Of a stretch of DNA of 64,000 nucleotides, positions 1 to 24,487 are shown piece after piece. Every line of letters begins with the position of its first letter. Within the stretch, counting starts at the first letter, position 1. The stretch is from Clavelina lepadiformis (taxonomy: Eukaryota; Chordata; Ascidiacea; Aplousobranchia; Clavelinidae): positions 15,755,501 through 15,819,500 of the forward strand of contig NC_135245.1 of assembly GCF_947623445.1 (NCBI RefSeq). Direction: 5' to 3'. Below the pieces are notes generated by a model that did not search any database, was not told where the DNA came from, and saw only the letters and a list, made by a program, of their open reading frames with translations. The translations under genes and the position numbers were made by a program.

Positions 1-60
1 TAGTAACGTCAATATCAACAGGAAATCGAAAATTTGGTTATTAACTCGAATGCTACAAAC

Positions 61-13879
<13,819 letters not shown>

Positions 13880-14472
13880 TCCACATACCTATAATAAAAA
13901 AGTGATTTCTGGCTCAGTACAAAATGCAACATATTACAACAAAACTGGAAATTAATCCTACATAACATTTTCTTTTTATCTCATTTACTTGCTTTGTGCT
14001 GAAACACTTTCGTGTATGTAAATTTTTGACAGACTAACATATTTTTAAGGCTAGAAATTTTTTTAATTAACTATTTTGATTTAATATTCATGTTGGCATA
14101 AACTATTTTGACTGCTGGTGGAAAAATTCGATGGACAAAGTTAGCCAATTCTACTCTGGCTTGTGCGCCGATTTATAACAAATAAACAAAAAACTGAAGC
14201 TTCAGTGCAAGCCAAAAATGTGTCTTAACACACATAATTTCTCATCGAAAACTGCCATACAATCCTGTCAAAGGTCTTCCCAACACAGTTCTCTAAATTA
14301 GAATTTCAAAAACATAAGATTTGGCCCAGGTCCAAAATAAAAGTTCATGCTGATGCTATCAACTTCTGAGTAACTTTTCCTAAAATTTATGGATACTGCG
14401 GCAGCCTGCGGGTAGAACAAGCACTTTCTGTGTTACTGTTTGCATGACAAGATTTCTTAATTGCCTATAATT

Positions 14473-14795
14473 AACAATAGAAATTGTTGTGCCACTTTGA
14501 CTCTTTTTTAAATTCCAAGCATTTTGGAAATTGGATTGTAACGATTTCACTCAGATGAGTAGCATATGAATTCCTTTACGCGATAAAAATTGCAAATATG
14601 GTGTCAAGTTTGTACTTTACAGCAGTTTGAATCCGAAATTAAAATCACAGTAAACTAAGAACTGGGCAACATATTTTCAAAAATTTTCAAAAGTTGTTTC
14701 ATGTGCTACCCAATTGAGCAAAATGTTTACAATCCAATATCCAGAACGCTTGCAATTTAAAAAAGAATTAAAGTGGTTTCACAATTTCCATTGTT
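14473..14795. repeat. Foldback-type repeat with arms of about 100 bp
   Basis: The left arm 14473-14572 and right arm 14696-14795 are inverted copies (both outer ends read AACAAT.GAAATTGT) at roughly 80% identity by eye, with about 120 bp between them. Related sequence recurs at 23862-23960 and 24600-24655. It lies in the candidate first HIPK intron. Confidence 0.6.
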
Positions 14796-14832
14796 ACGTA
14801 CAGACAATTGAAAAAATCTTGCCACCCAAAAG

Positions 14833-14940
14833 AAGGGGTCTAGTACATGCAATTGCACATCCACAGGATGCCTTTGCAATCTAGATCTCAGTTACTCAAA
14901 TTGTGACGTCATCTGGTTGTGCACTTGTACAATAGACCCC
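14833..14940. mobile_element. Small palindromic MITE, copy 1 (GGTCTAGTGC family)
   Basis: Ends read GGGTCTAGTACATGCAATTG and, inverted, CACTTGTACAATAGACCCC. The middle shares CACAGGATGC and CTCAAATTGTGAC with the copy at 23581-23688. About 108 bp and noncoding. This copy is more diverged than the second, and its target duplication is not clear. Confidence 0.5.
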
Positions 14941-15575
14941 AAAAAAATGGTGGCGGTAACTCAGAACTTAGGGTCTACTAAAATAAGCGCCTGAAGCCAC
15001 ACACTGCGAATTCCCACTGTGGTTTCACAGCGGCTTAATACATCGTGTAATTTTGTATTATCTAACCTTAACTCCAAAATGTTGGCACAGACAACCTGGC
15101 TCTACTGGAAAGTATGGCAGTTTTCAACGTTAAAGTGTGTACGAAGACACAAATATTGGCCTGTTGGGGTGCCCTGAAGCTTCCATTCTCTGTCTAAGTT
15201 ATTTACATTAAATTGGAGTTCAAGCAACCTGTTTTTCTTCGTTTATTTATTATAAATCGGCGTGAGAAGTAGGCTAAACTCTTCGGCGAGCATGTTGATG
15301 AATCTCGTGCGTGCAGCTGCCACTACATTGCTATAAGGCTTATATACTTGCAAACAGACGCTTTTGAACTACAAATTTTAACCTCCAAATCTCGACTATA
15401 AGGATACAAGTTAAATGTGCCAAAGACCCTTAAAGATGTAGGCTCTATATGTAAGCTTACAGCTCTACACGAAAATCTTTACTGCTTTACGGTGCTAGGC
15501 CTAGCCTATATAGCGGCATAGCCTAGCCTAGGCTAATAGTCATAAGCAATATCATAGATACAATGACAAACTTAC

Positions 15576-15740
15576 TTTTTAAATTCATATCTTAATACTC
15601 CAGCTGGTGTATAACATCGTCATATTCTGCAATATGTATCACGTTGACCAGCACATAGAGTTTGCCTACCAAAAATATGGTCAGACCTCAATAAACACGC
15701 CGAGTGTCTTTTGTGCTAACACACGCATAGCGCCATCTTC
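15576..15740 (-). other. Candidate first exon of HIPK (5' UTR or short coding start)
   Basis: A consensus donor (AAAAA|gtaagt) on the minus strand ends a possible exon at 15576, with an ATG at 15588-15586 four codons before it. Joined to the obvious acceptor just before 13888 this ATG opens a short frame that overlaps the HIPK start out of frame. Joined to a second AG inside that exon (exon start 13863) it would be in frame and replace the first residues. The outer limit near 15740 is only a guess from the YY1-like motif. Confidence 0.35.
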
Positions 15741-15876
15741 GCCTGATTTTGCGGATGTGACGTTCGGTTGCTGTCACGTGATCTGGTAACCAACACGAGG
15801 TCGATACGACGGTTGACCGTAAGCGGTGTTATGTTTCACGCACTTACCGCGAAAGCTCATACCGTTTGGCGGGAAA
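15731..15876 (-). promoter_or_regulatory. Likely HIPK promoter with YY1-, CRE-, E-box- and E2F-like sites
   Basis: This is locally richer in G+C than its surroundings. Read on the minus strand, 15739-15731 is AAGATGGCG, the YY1 core often found just downstream of transcription starts. Also present are TGACGT (15757-15762), CACGTG (15775-15780) and a perfect E2F-type TTTGGCGGGAAA (15865-15876). The sites are seen directly; their function is inferred. Confidence 0.45.
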
Positions 15877-16037
15877 TCTATTGTTTTTACTTTGCGCTAA
15901 ACCATGATTTGACTTTTAGAACCAAATTTTGTGGCGAACTAGTAACTAATCAAAGGCTATTACTTGATCATGAGGCAAGTTCTCCCTGCATCAAAAACAA
16001 GACGTGCTCAGCTGGTGAATCAATTCTTTCATGAACC

Positions 16038-16132
16038 AACGTTTGGCAAACCCATGCGGGTGAGCTTTGTCAGGGCAGATTACAATAAGAGCTGCCCTGA
16101 CTAAGCCCACCCGCATGGGTTTGCGAAACGTT
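16038..16132. repeat. Long hairpin (41-bp arms, 13-base loop)
   Basis: Arms 16038-16078 and 16092-16132 pair with three mismatches; each contains GCAAACCCATGCGGGTG and CAGGGCAG or their complements. No coding sequence. It lies between the HIPK promoter and the Gypsy remnant. It may be a tiny foldback element or a snap-back duplication. Confidence 0.7.
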
Positions 16133-16170
16133 TATTCATAAAACAATCAATTCAGCAGCTGAACACCTTT

Positions 16171-16404
16171 TGTTATTGGTGCGATTTGTGTTAAATAACC
16201 GTAATGTGTTTTCGTAAATTGTGTTTGCTTCTTCAGGCACTCGTGTTTTCTAATAACGTATACACGCCTCTAGTAGTAATTAGCGTTTTTCTGTTTGGCA
16301 TTTTTCCATTGCGCAAGCAAATAGTCAACGTGTCTGAGTTGTGTGAGTTCGAGATTTGATGCTGGCGATGACCAAGCTTTACAGTCTTCTGTATCACAAA
16401 AAAT
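16171..16404 (+). repeat. Possible 5' LTR of the Gypsy remnant
   Basis: This stretch begins TGTTATTGG and ends near AATACA. It is followed at about 16408 by TGGTGGCAGCGGGAT, which looks like the primer-binding-site region common just after metazoan Gypsy LTRs. No matching 3' LTR was found, so this is a positional guess. Confidence 0.3.
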
Positions 16405-18135
16405 ACAACTGTGGTGGCAGCGGGATACGTTAAAATAGAAATTAGCCCTGGATGCAAACCTGCAAGCGATGTTAAAGGCAATGAGAGAACAGCAAGAGAG
16501 CTTCACATCTGCGTTTAGCAGTACGCAACAGGTGAAACCTGTAGAAAAAGACACAGTTGTTCCAGTGTTTGATGCCTTTAACAAAACAAAAGAAAAATAG
16601 CACAACTACTTGCAGAGGTTTGAGCATCACATGAACATTTAAAACGTTATGTCTGAAGACAAAAACAAAGCTTGTTGGTTCGGAAACCAACGCGCTCCTT
16701 GAAAATTTGTTTGGTGACGAACACGTTGCAGATAAGTCCTTTGCAGAATTAACTGGAAAACTATCTTTGCACTTCAAGGATACTGTCTCCGTTCAAGTCG
16801 CAAGATTTGCATTTTACCACTGTCGTAAGCAACCAGGACAGTCATACGCAGATTGGACAATGACACTAGCGAGATTGCCGATTTGCCTACAAAAGTAATC
16901 AATGCAATCTCTCAGCTACGTTGATGAACAAATTAGAGACGTGATCATCGAACACACTCCTCACGCTGACCTTCAACATCAATGTTTGTTGGATCTGAAG
17001 ACTTCCTTGCAATACATCCTCAAAAAGCCGAAACCTACGTTAGAACATTGCATACGGATTAAGTGTTGGAAGGTGAAGGACATTGTGACCCTATCGCTGT
17101 TAATAGAGTGTCTGCGACGTACAAGAACTGGAAGAAGCCAAAAGACCTTTCACCAACTTTCGTGGGAAGAAAACCAGAAGAATGAAAATCTTGTCCAAAT
17201 TTGAGTATTCCTGTTGCAAATGTGGGAAGAAAGGGCATATGAAAGCGGTATATGTTGGTCGAAATTAATCATGCAAGAAAAGATTCGACAAGTAGTAAAG
17301 ATTGCGTCGGGAGTATTTGTTCGATTGCTTGTCGAGCTCAAGCCATAGATAACTGCGACCACAAGCTATACCAGCGCATTGGAAAGCAGATTTGGATTGG
17401 TGCGACAATCAACGGCAAGGGAATCTTGTGTCAGTGGGACACAGGATCGACATATTCCATGGTAGGACTGGATGGATATCGCCAACTTGGTTCACCGCAT
17501 TGTCGTGCGATGGAAACAACTTTGCAAGTCTATGGTGGAATAAAGCTAGAAATCAAAGATCAGTGTTTCGTTCATGTAAAGCTTGACGGAGAAACCGCTC
17601 AAAAGTTAAAGCTGGTCGTAGCTAACGAAGAACGGGGTAGGCTACTAACCTATTTGGGTTAGATTGGAGCGATGCGTTTGGTTTAACGTACAAGGGTAAA
17701 TCAGCTCCAGAAGGTACTTCAGATGGTCTTGAAGTTGATATCACTTCCTACGCAATGCGTTTCGAATAAGCCTGGTCAGAGAAAGTCAACGAAACGAAAC
17801 ACTCACAAGATGGTGGGATTGAGCAACTACGCCGAAGGTATCCGGAAGTTTTCAGCTCAAAGCTGGGGAAATGCTCACAAGTGAAGAAGACGATTCACTT
17901 AAAATCAGGGGCCTGCCCCGCATTTTAAACCCAGGCCCATCCCATTTGCAATGAAGGAAGAGGTAAAAAAAGGAACTAGACAGGTTAGTTGAAAATGGCG
18001 TTTTAGAACCTGTTGCTTACAGTGATTGGCCTGCGCCCATAGTTGTTGTCTCCAAGACAAGTGAAGTCATTATGATCTGTGGTGACTTCAAAATGCTTAT
18101 TCGAAGCGTCGAAGTTGGTCAATACACTTCAGCCC
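16405..18135 (+). pseudogene. Decayed Ty3/Gypsy-type retrotransposon (gag, zinc knuckle, protease, start of reverse transcriptase)
   Basis: Several frames together read as a Gypsy polyprotein with many stops and shifts. In order: a gag segment with YLQRFEHHM (about 16610) and a gag-like stretch at 16707-16898; a zinc knuckle at 17212-17253 whose last cysteine codon has become TAT; a retropepsin-like segment at 17252-17662 with the active-site DTGS at 17438-17449; and the start of a reverse transcriptase (GKCSQVKKTIHLKSG, then [18 protein letters not shown] across a shift, then ICGDF) up to about 18130. The rest of RT, RNase H and integrase are absent. An old, inactive copy. Confidence 0.8.
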
Positions 18136-20488
18136 AAAGCTGGAACACTCCAACCTCTGTAAAATAAAATATAACTAAAAATTTTCGGTTGGGACTACAT
18201 TATGCTAGGTTCGAATTTTTTTGTTTTGGCTTTGTGTACTTGCGCTTTCTGTTTTCTTTACGTTTTTCTTTTGCTACAAATATAAAAACACAAAAATAGC
18301 ATTGTATTGAACCAAATACTTATACTTTAAAATCTTAAAAAGAAAAAACTTCCTTTTGAGCATGTTAAGTTTTAACTGTTTCACCATCCAACGGCTGCAA
18401 AACATATCAAGTATACTGAACTCAGCCAATAAACAAAGTAACATAAAACAAACCTTAGCAGCAATAGTGACTTTTCAGTGGGTATAATTGCCAAAAATTG
18501 TAAATACTAGAGCACTATGGACACACTAACTGTTAGTATGTTAAGCCATTGTTTTTATCTCTACCTATGAGACTAATTAAAGATATACTAAAAAAGTGGT
18601 TCTTTGTGACAGAAAATTCTGCATTCACTTTTGTACTGGACTGAATTTAAAAAGACTCCCTTGGGTATTTTACCACCATTTTATCTTGTCTGCATTGTAA
18701 GCTATGGCCATGCCACCGCAATTTTCGGTGGTGTGGAAATAGTAGGGACCAAAACATGTAGAATTTATAAGCGGTATGTCACGTCACCTGGTTGGAAAAT
18801 GGTTGAAACTGAGAAACAATTAAGCAGTCTCCATAAATATTGACATGTATGTCAATAAAACATTATTGTGAGTTTTTTGTTGCATAATGCCTAATGCTTA
18901 ATAAAGAGACTGGTGAATTTAGCAAACAGTTCCATTGGCAAGAAATTTAAATTTTACATTTAACTATTGTTTGACGTCAGTAATAATCGAAGATTTATCA
19001 CTTTGAAACAAGTTAATTGATTATAACAAATGAACACTTTTTTACTGAAAACACAAAATTGTATTGTTGACATATGACGTGATTACAGATAACAACTAAA
19101 AACTGATTCTAATAAACTGACTTCGAAAAGGATTTACTGCAATTCAAAAAAAATAAATTCTATTAGTTTTCACATAAATTTTTGTTACATAAAACTCAAC
19201 TAGGCTACTAAATCAACAACTGTTAGACGTTAAAACCAAACAGAAACTGCGTACAGGTTTTGCTCAAGATAATATAGGCGCCTGCATGAGACAAAAAACC
19301 TACAATGACACAAAAATATTGATTTTTCTAGAATAGTTTATTCCGAGTCCAGAGATTCAAATCCTATTCTAGAATAGTTTAATTCTTAAAAAATTTAAAC
19401 GCAGCAATGTATTAGCCTATACTTTTCTTTCGCATTTAGGTCTACAACAGGTTTACAAAGTCATTACGGTAAATTAAGTAAGACGACAAATGTCAAACTG
19501 ACATGACATGATGTGGTGTAATTCACTACCATTAACCCAACCACATCTTACTTTTGCAATGATAAACAAAAAGCGACAACAAAATTCACTGTGCCAATAA
19601 AATCATTTAACTTTATAAAACATTTATAAAATAAAACTGGTTCCTGAGATTCAAAAAATAATACTAAAATTAAATTCGAATCTTTTGAGATCCAGTTTGC
19701 AAGGTTCTCCGTAGCCGATGTTCAAAGTTATTTTCCTAAATTTGTTTAACCTCACTCAAATGTTATACCATAGCAACCTGAACCTAACGTATATCTACCT
19801 TCTAACCTAAATCTAACTTCAGTTAGGCTAAACCCTACATAGCTAAAATCAATTTTTTTCATTTACAAACACTACAAATAATCGCAATCAATTACACTAC
19901 AAACCTATAATAAGCTACCTAACAGTAGTATAGTACTGCCACCCTAAGCACCCCTTATGTTAACCTGCTATGCTAACCCGCTATGCTAACCCGCTGTATG
20001 GTCATGGTTCGCTAGCGGCACCACGCGGTAATAAACATTTTGAAAGTTGCATTCAACTCTAGATCCTTTGTTAGAGGTTGCGAGCAGCACCACGCGGTTA
20101 TAAACAATTTAGGTTTGTAGTGTAATGGAAATAGTCTAAGTCTGGTAGTTTTTAACATTATAGAAAGAAAAGATTAACCATTCCAAACAAAGCATTTCGC
20201 GTTGTATTGAAGTCATGCGAGTGCATTATCCAATCCGTTAAATTCGCTTAAATAAGAACAATAGAAAGCAAAACGCTTTGCAAGGATTAGGATTAGGACT
20301 TTATAAACAAAACATTTCGCGTTATAATGACGTTCTAATGCGTTGCAATCAATCAATTCACGTCCAGTTGTGATTATCCCAGGTCGTTACAATGCAACGT
20401 AACAATGTTACAATGCTACACGCGGCTTATTTGTTAACGTTAACCTGGGGATGTTCCTTTTTGAAACAGATTCGAATTCGTGAGAATA
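18136..20488. other. Intergenic AT-rich stretch, no gene recognised
   Basis: No open frame has recognisable content. Small features only: three partial repeats of TAACCCGCTATGC near 19963-19995, and a pair of CACCACGCGGT.ATAAAC motifs near 20031 and 20090. The rest looks like unique noncoding or strongly decayed DNA. Confidence 0.5.
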
Positions 20489-21010
20489 CAAAGTGAGACC
20501 TTGTTAATCCGAACCCCGAACAACCGGAATCCCTGTTATCCGACATAAAGCTGCCGGGAACGGATTTCTTCCTGTGCATTATACCCATAGACATCCTATA
20601 AAACACGTGTTTTATAGGATATCTATGATTATACCCCTTTAATCCAGAAACCCCGTTGTCCGACTCCGTCACAAAAGTTTTGGAAGAAAGGTGCTAAATA
20701 AATAACAATAAAATCCGATAAACCGGATTATAAAGAGTGAAACGAAAATGATTCACAATTGTCAATAGAGTAGTTTGTTGACGAACACAATAGCCGATTA
20801 TCCACGCATAATAATGTTGCAGTTTCACTCTTCAAACTCCTACACATACACATACTGTACTTTGAATTGGAGTAAGGTGCATAAAGATTTTTGAACACGT
20901 TGCTACATTTGCAAGATTGATTGATTTTTCGCTTTTTGATAATCCGGATACCCGGCTAAACCGACATTTTATGACGAAACAAAGTGGTCCGGATAAACGA
21001 AGTCTGACTG
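20489..21010. mobile_element. pogo/Tigger-like nonautonomous element, copy 2 of family A, with palindromic insert
   Basis: Inverted relative to the copy at 7856-8315. The left end contains GTGAGACCTTGTTAATCCG, the right end CGAAGTCTGACTG followed by TA. The interior aligns to copy 1 (for example CTGCCGGGAACGGATTTC) apart from an extra segment of about 50 bases at 20577-20636 that copy 1 lacks. Confidence 0.7.
20586..20627. repeat. 42-bp near-perfect palindrome centred on CACGTG
   Basis: The sequence is its own reverse complement apart from one mismatched pair, with CACGTG at the exact centre (20604-20609). It is flanked on both sides by ATTATACCC, and the related element at 7856-8315 has neither the palindrome nor the second flank. 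It is therefore a discrete insertion. Confidence 0.8.
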
Positions 21011-21412
21011 TAATAGATTTTAATAATCGAATCCGAACTCATAAAGTTAAAGTATTATCGTCCTTAGATCGAGTAATATTCAACAAAAGTGTGGCAACCT
21101 TTTACCTGTTAAATAAACGTTGAAGCTTAAATGTTTTTTTTTTAATTTCACTTAAACTGGAAAATAAATAAAGTCACATCTCGTTACAGCGTTCTAATGA
21201 CTCGAGTCAAGTTTTTTGATGATTCGACTTCACATGAGTAAAAAATCCTAAATGGCTCGAGTCAAAGTCTAGATTGACTCGAGTCACTTTATGACGATTG
21301 TGAGCGCTAAAATGAACATTTTATGTAACAAAAACGGAGCATTTTCAAAAAATTACAACTCTTCGTAAATATTATCAACCAGACTAATTTGTAGACTTAT
21401 GAAAGTTATTAC

Positions 21413-21922
21413 TAGGGGAAGTTTTTGCAACTTTTTTACAGCTTCCAACAGCTTTCTGAATATTCAAAATTTATGTAATATGATGTTTTAAGCTGTTTTC
21501 AGGAATTTTATATTGCAACTTTTTGCAACTTATTTCTTTTTTACATGCAACTTTTTACTGCAACTTTTGTTAAGTATTGCGCAAAATTGTATTTGGATCA
21601 CCAATTCGAACTGAACAGTGACCTAAAAGCAATTGTAGAAATGATCCAGCCTAATATCTGTCCAAAACTGTATGTCAAATTGTTAAATTGCCAAACAACT
21701 TCATGCACTATGGAACAAAGTTTTAGCATGCTACGCAAGCTGTTGGCAAAAGATCGCCATATCTTCCCAGATAATGTTTGGAAATATTTAGCATTATCTG
21801 TAAATAGATCGCTTGAGTAAATCACTCTCGTTTAAAATGATTGCGCATAAATGCAACTTTTTACTTTTGTTAAAAATAAATGCAAATTTCTCACAACTTT
21901 AATGCAACAAAAACTTGCCCTA
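21413..21922 (+). mobile_element. Short hAT element with transposase C-terminal fragment
   Basis: The target duplication is GTTATTAC (21405-21412) against GTTATGAC (21923-21930). The ends are TAGGGGAAGTTTTTGC and, inverted, TAGGGCAAGTTTTTGTTGC. A plus-strand open frame at 21545-21820 (91 codons) matches the hAT C-terminal dimerisation region: TTSCTMEQSFSMLRKLLAK followed by DNVWKYLAL. The catalytic core and N-terminal zinc finger are gone, so the 510-bp copy is an internally deleted derivative. Confidence 0.8.
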
Positions 21923-21930
21923 GTTATGAC

Positions 21931-22926
21931 CTTACAGCAATCAATTTAACGCAACGCATAATCTGTCGTCAAAATAGTTTTTACGTTGAAAGGGATTGAC
22001 TCGACTTCGAAGAAATCGCTCGTCTTCCCGCTCCACAACCAAAAGATCAACTTTGTAGTCAGAATAATTGATTCAAGTCAACACAGCTCTTCCGTTTTTT
22101 GTACGAATAAAGATTAGATCGACTAACTTTCAGCGTTCGACTACCAACCAAAAAGTTCAATTTTTGTACCCTTTTGCAGTACTTAATCATTTCGGCACTT
22201 CTTTTATTAATTATTTTGATAAAGTAGGGATGTAACTTCGGCACAAATTCCGGGAAGTTGGCTATAGCCTACATGTGGCTAGTTGGCAGTACTATAGTTG
22301 GCAATATTTTTCTTCCAACACTTCCACATTGTTTATTTTTGCTATTGCATTTGAAGACAAAATTGCACGCCATAAAGAACTACTAAATTGGATAACAAAA
22401 CAAGCAAATTATAAATCTATAGTACACCTAACTTTTGTTGATGCTTCTCCTGAGTGCAACATTTTAATTAGCCTTTTGCTCATTTTTTCATACTTCCCTA
22501 TCTCCGTATTTTGGGGTACTTCTCTATTTTTGTATTTCCTTATCCTCTTCATTGTTTAGTTCTTTTTATCGTTAGTAGTGTACTGTACCTTCTCACTTCG
22601 GTAATTTTGTCATTTTCTTCTTTGCAGTGCTTTCTCACTTTCTTTCTCTCATTTTTGTATTTTTGTTCTACTACGGCGCTTCCACGGATGAAAGTTGTGG
22701 TTTCCGCACTTCCGTGCTTCCGTAGATCAGTATTGCCTGAAAGATTTGTCCAGTAATATCATGCATAAGGTTGTGGTTAACCTAACCCAGTTGGCGCCCA
22801 CCGCCCCTTTTTCATCAAAGGAAGAGGATCAACATAGAAACGAAGTCAAAATGTTTGGAAAAACTGTCACTGGATGGAATAAGACCTACTAACCTAGAGT
22901 GTAGCCTATACAGCTATAGGCCCATC
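21931..22926. other. Intergenic stretch, no gene recognised
   Basis: Contains AT- and T-rich sequence and short open frames without recognisable content (for example 22275-22559). No transposon ends were found. Just upstream, 21190-21300, inside the region of the preceding hAT element, GACTCGAGTCA-type palindromes recur three times. Confidence 0.4.
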
Positions 22927-22934
22927 GTATAGAC

Positions 22935-23428
22935 CAGGGGTGGCCAGACCTGCTTCATGCTCGAGCCGCATATAACATATTCCAGTTTTAAAAGAGCCAC
23001 AACACAAACACAATAAAAAACACGAATTTATTCTCTCACAAAGAAGTGTAGTTATTGATAAACATTAGTGCTGCGTGGTGATACTATGAGTCTCCGACTG
23101 GGCTTCACCAACTCTTTTTGCAATTATTATTATAACCGTAACCAAGACTTAAAACTAGGTCAACCCTGACGTACAGCTTCAATCTGACAGTTTACTTAAC
23201 TACAGTGTACAAGTTAGCACACTTCTATACAATAATGTACTTTTTGGAGTGTAATTTGATTATTGCTAACAATGAGTCCATTGTTAATACGTGTGATAGA
23301 ACGCATTGTTTCATAATCTGATCAAACAACTCGTCTAGACCGGGAAAATTGCATGTCTAATTCAACAATGCTAATTCATTAAAGAGCCGCAATCAAAGGC
23401 TCAAAGAGCCGCAGTTTGGCCACCCCTG
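22935..23428. mobile_element. Nonautonomous hAT element with 8-bp target duplication
   Basis: Perfect target duplication GTATAGAC at 22927-22934 and 23429-23436. Ends are CAGGGGTGGCCAGACCTGC and inverted CAGGGGTGGCCAAACTGC. About 494 bp with no coding capacity. The TIR class (CAGGGGTG) is typical of hAT/Charlie-type elements. Confidence 0.85.
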
Positions 23429-23580
23429 GTATAGACTATAGACTAGGCCTATATAGACTATTACGTTATACTTGTTGCAGAGTTGAGCAAAGGCTGGAGG
23501 GTTCATTTCGGGTCTTACGGTATAATGTAACAGTATGTAGCCTAAGTATGTTGGTGTGTTTTTATTGTGCATTAATAATT

Positions 23581-23688
23581 TTGGTCTAGTGCAAAAGTGC
23601 ACAGCCACAGGATGCATTTGTATACTAGTCCCCAGCTGCTCAAATTGTGACTTCATTTGGTTGTGCACTTCTGCACTAGACCCAATAA
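23581..23688. mobile_element. Small palindromic MITE, copy 2 (GGTCTAGTGC family)
   Basis: Ends TGGTCTAGTGCAAAAGTGCAC and inverted GGGTCTAGTGCAGAAGTGCAC are flanked by AATAATTT on both sides (23571-23579 region and 23689-23696). About 108 bp. The arms nearly meet, so the element could fold into one long hairpin. Confidence 0.65.
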
Positions 23689-24429
23689 TTTAATATGCAC
23701 ACTAATGAATATATAGCCTATTCGCTGATTGGCTGAGTTAATCTTAAATAGACTCTTTCTGAGTTTCCGCCGCCATGTTTTAAGTCGCAAGATTTTTCCA
23801 TCGCTTATAGTACTGTATAGGCCTAGTAGTATACTCAACAATGACAAATATTGACCCACATTATTTTTTAAATTGAAAAATTTTTAGGCTTGGATTGTAA
23901 AAATTTTACTCAAGTAAGTAGCATATGAATTCCTTCAAACGATAAAAGAAAAACAGTGTCTAGGCTACTTCATCGGGAGCCGGTTACTGAATTTGGAAAA
24001 AGCTACTTTGGTAAACTGCTAGCCAGTTACACAACTGGTATTTTCTTACTTCGGTATATGGCGGCTGGTGAAGTAGACACATATTTACCGGCCACCATTA
24101 ATCAAAGTAGGAAATTACAAATACGGTAAACGACAATTAAGCTAGTCAGTGAGTTGACATATATGCTAATTTCAACTAAAAATGACATACTGGTTTATGC
24201 AAGGTGTAAATTAACCTAAACTAATCCCCTCTGACCTATTCTCTCACTTATCATGATTACTAAGCAAAGCTGATTACTGCGAATTGAAGTAAAGGCTGTT
24301 TTTCGACTTAAAATCACATTTTTTTCCAAAGTCTAAATTAGCTGAAACTAACCCCCTCTAACCCGAAGTCTCACCTTTCATGACTAAATCAGATCAAAAG
24401 TAAATTTAGACAAAAAAGTTCAAGCAATA

Positions 24430-24487
24430 GCAAGATTCGACATTCAGCTTACGAGCCCCGTGGCTAACCACTACGCCACAACATTGC
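24430..24487 (-). repeat. tRNA-like SINE head with Pol III A-box
   Basis: On the minus strand, TGTTGTGGCGTAGTGGTTAGC contains a good A-box (TGGCGTAGTGG). About 30 bases further, TGTCGAATC is a weakened B-box. No complete tRNA cloverleaf can be drawn, so a tRNA-derived SINE or tRNA pseudogene is more likely than a functional tRNA. Confidence 0.45.

Larger units (their letters stand above)
14163..15275. repeat. Larger composite repeat enclosing the foldback element
   Basis: The two edges carry inverted CGCCGATTTATAA.AAATAAAC (near 14167) and GTTTATTTATTATAAATCGG (near 15240). A related stretch is at 61485-61620, and a segment just outside the right edge (ATGAATCTCGTGCGTGCAG near 15298) recurs near 24975 and 61571. 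This indicates a dispersed transposon-derived family; exact ends and class are not resolved. Confidence 0.4.

Noticed and set aside
21190..21300. Repeated GACTCGAGTCA palindromes as a regulatory array or CRISPR-like repeats
   Set aside because: Only three irregular copies with uneven spacing, in transposon-rich DNA; no array structure.
24430..24487. Functional tRNA gene
   Set aside because: The B-box is damaged and no acceptor stem or anticodon arm pairs properly.
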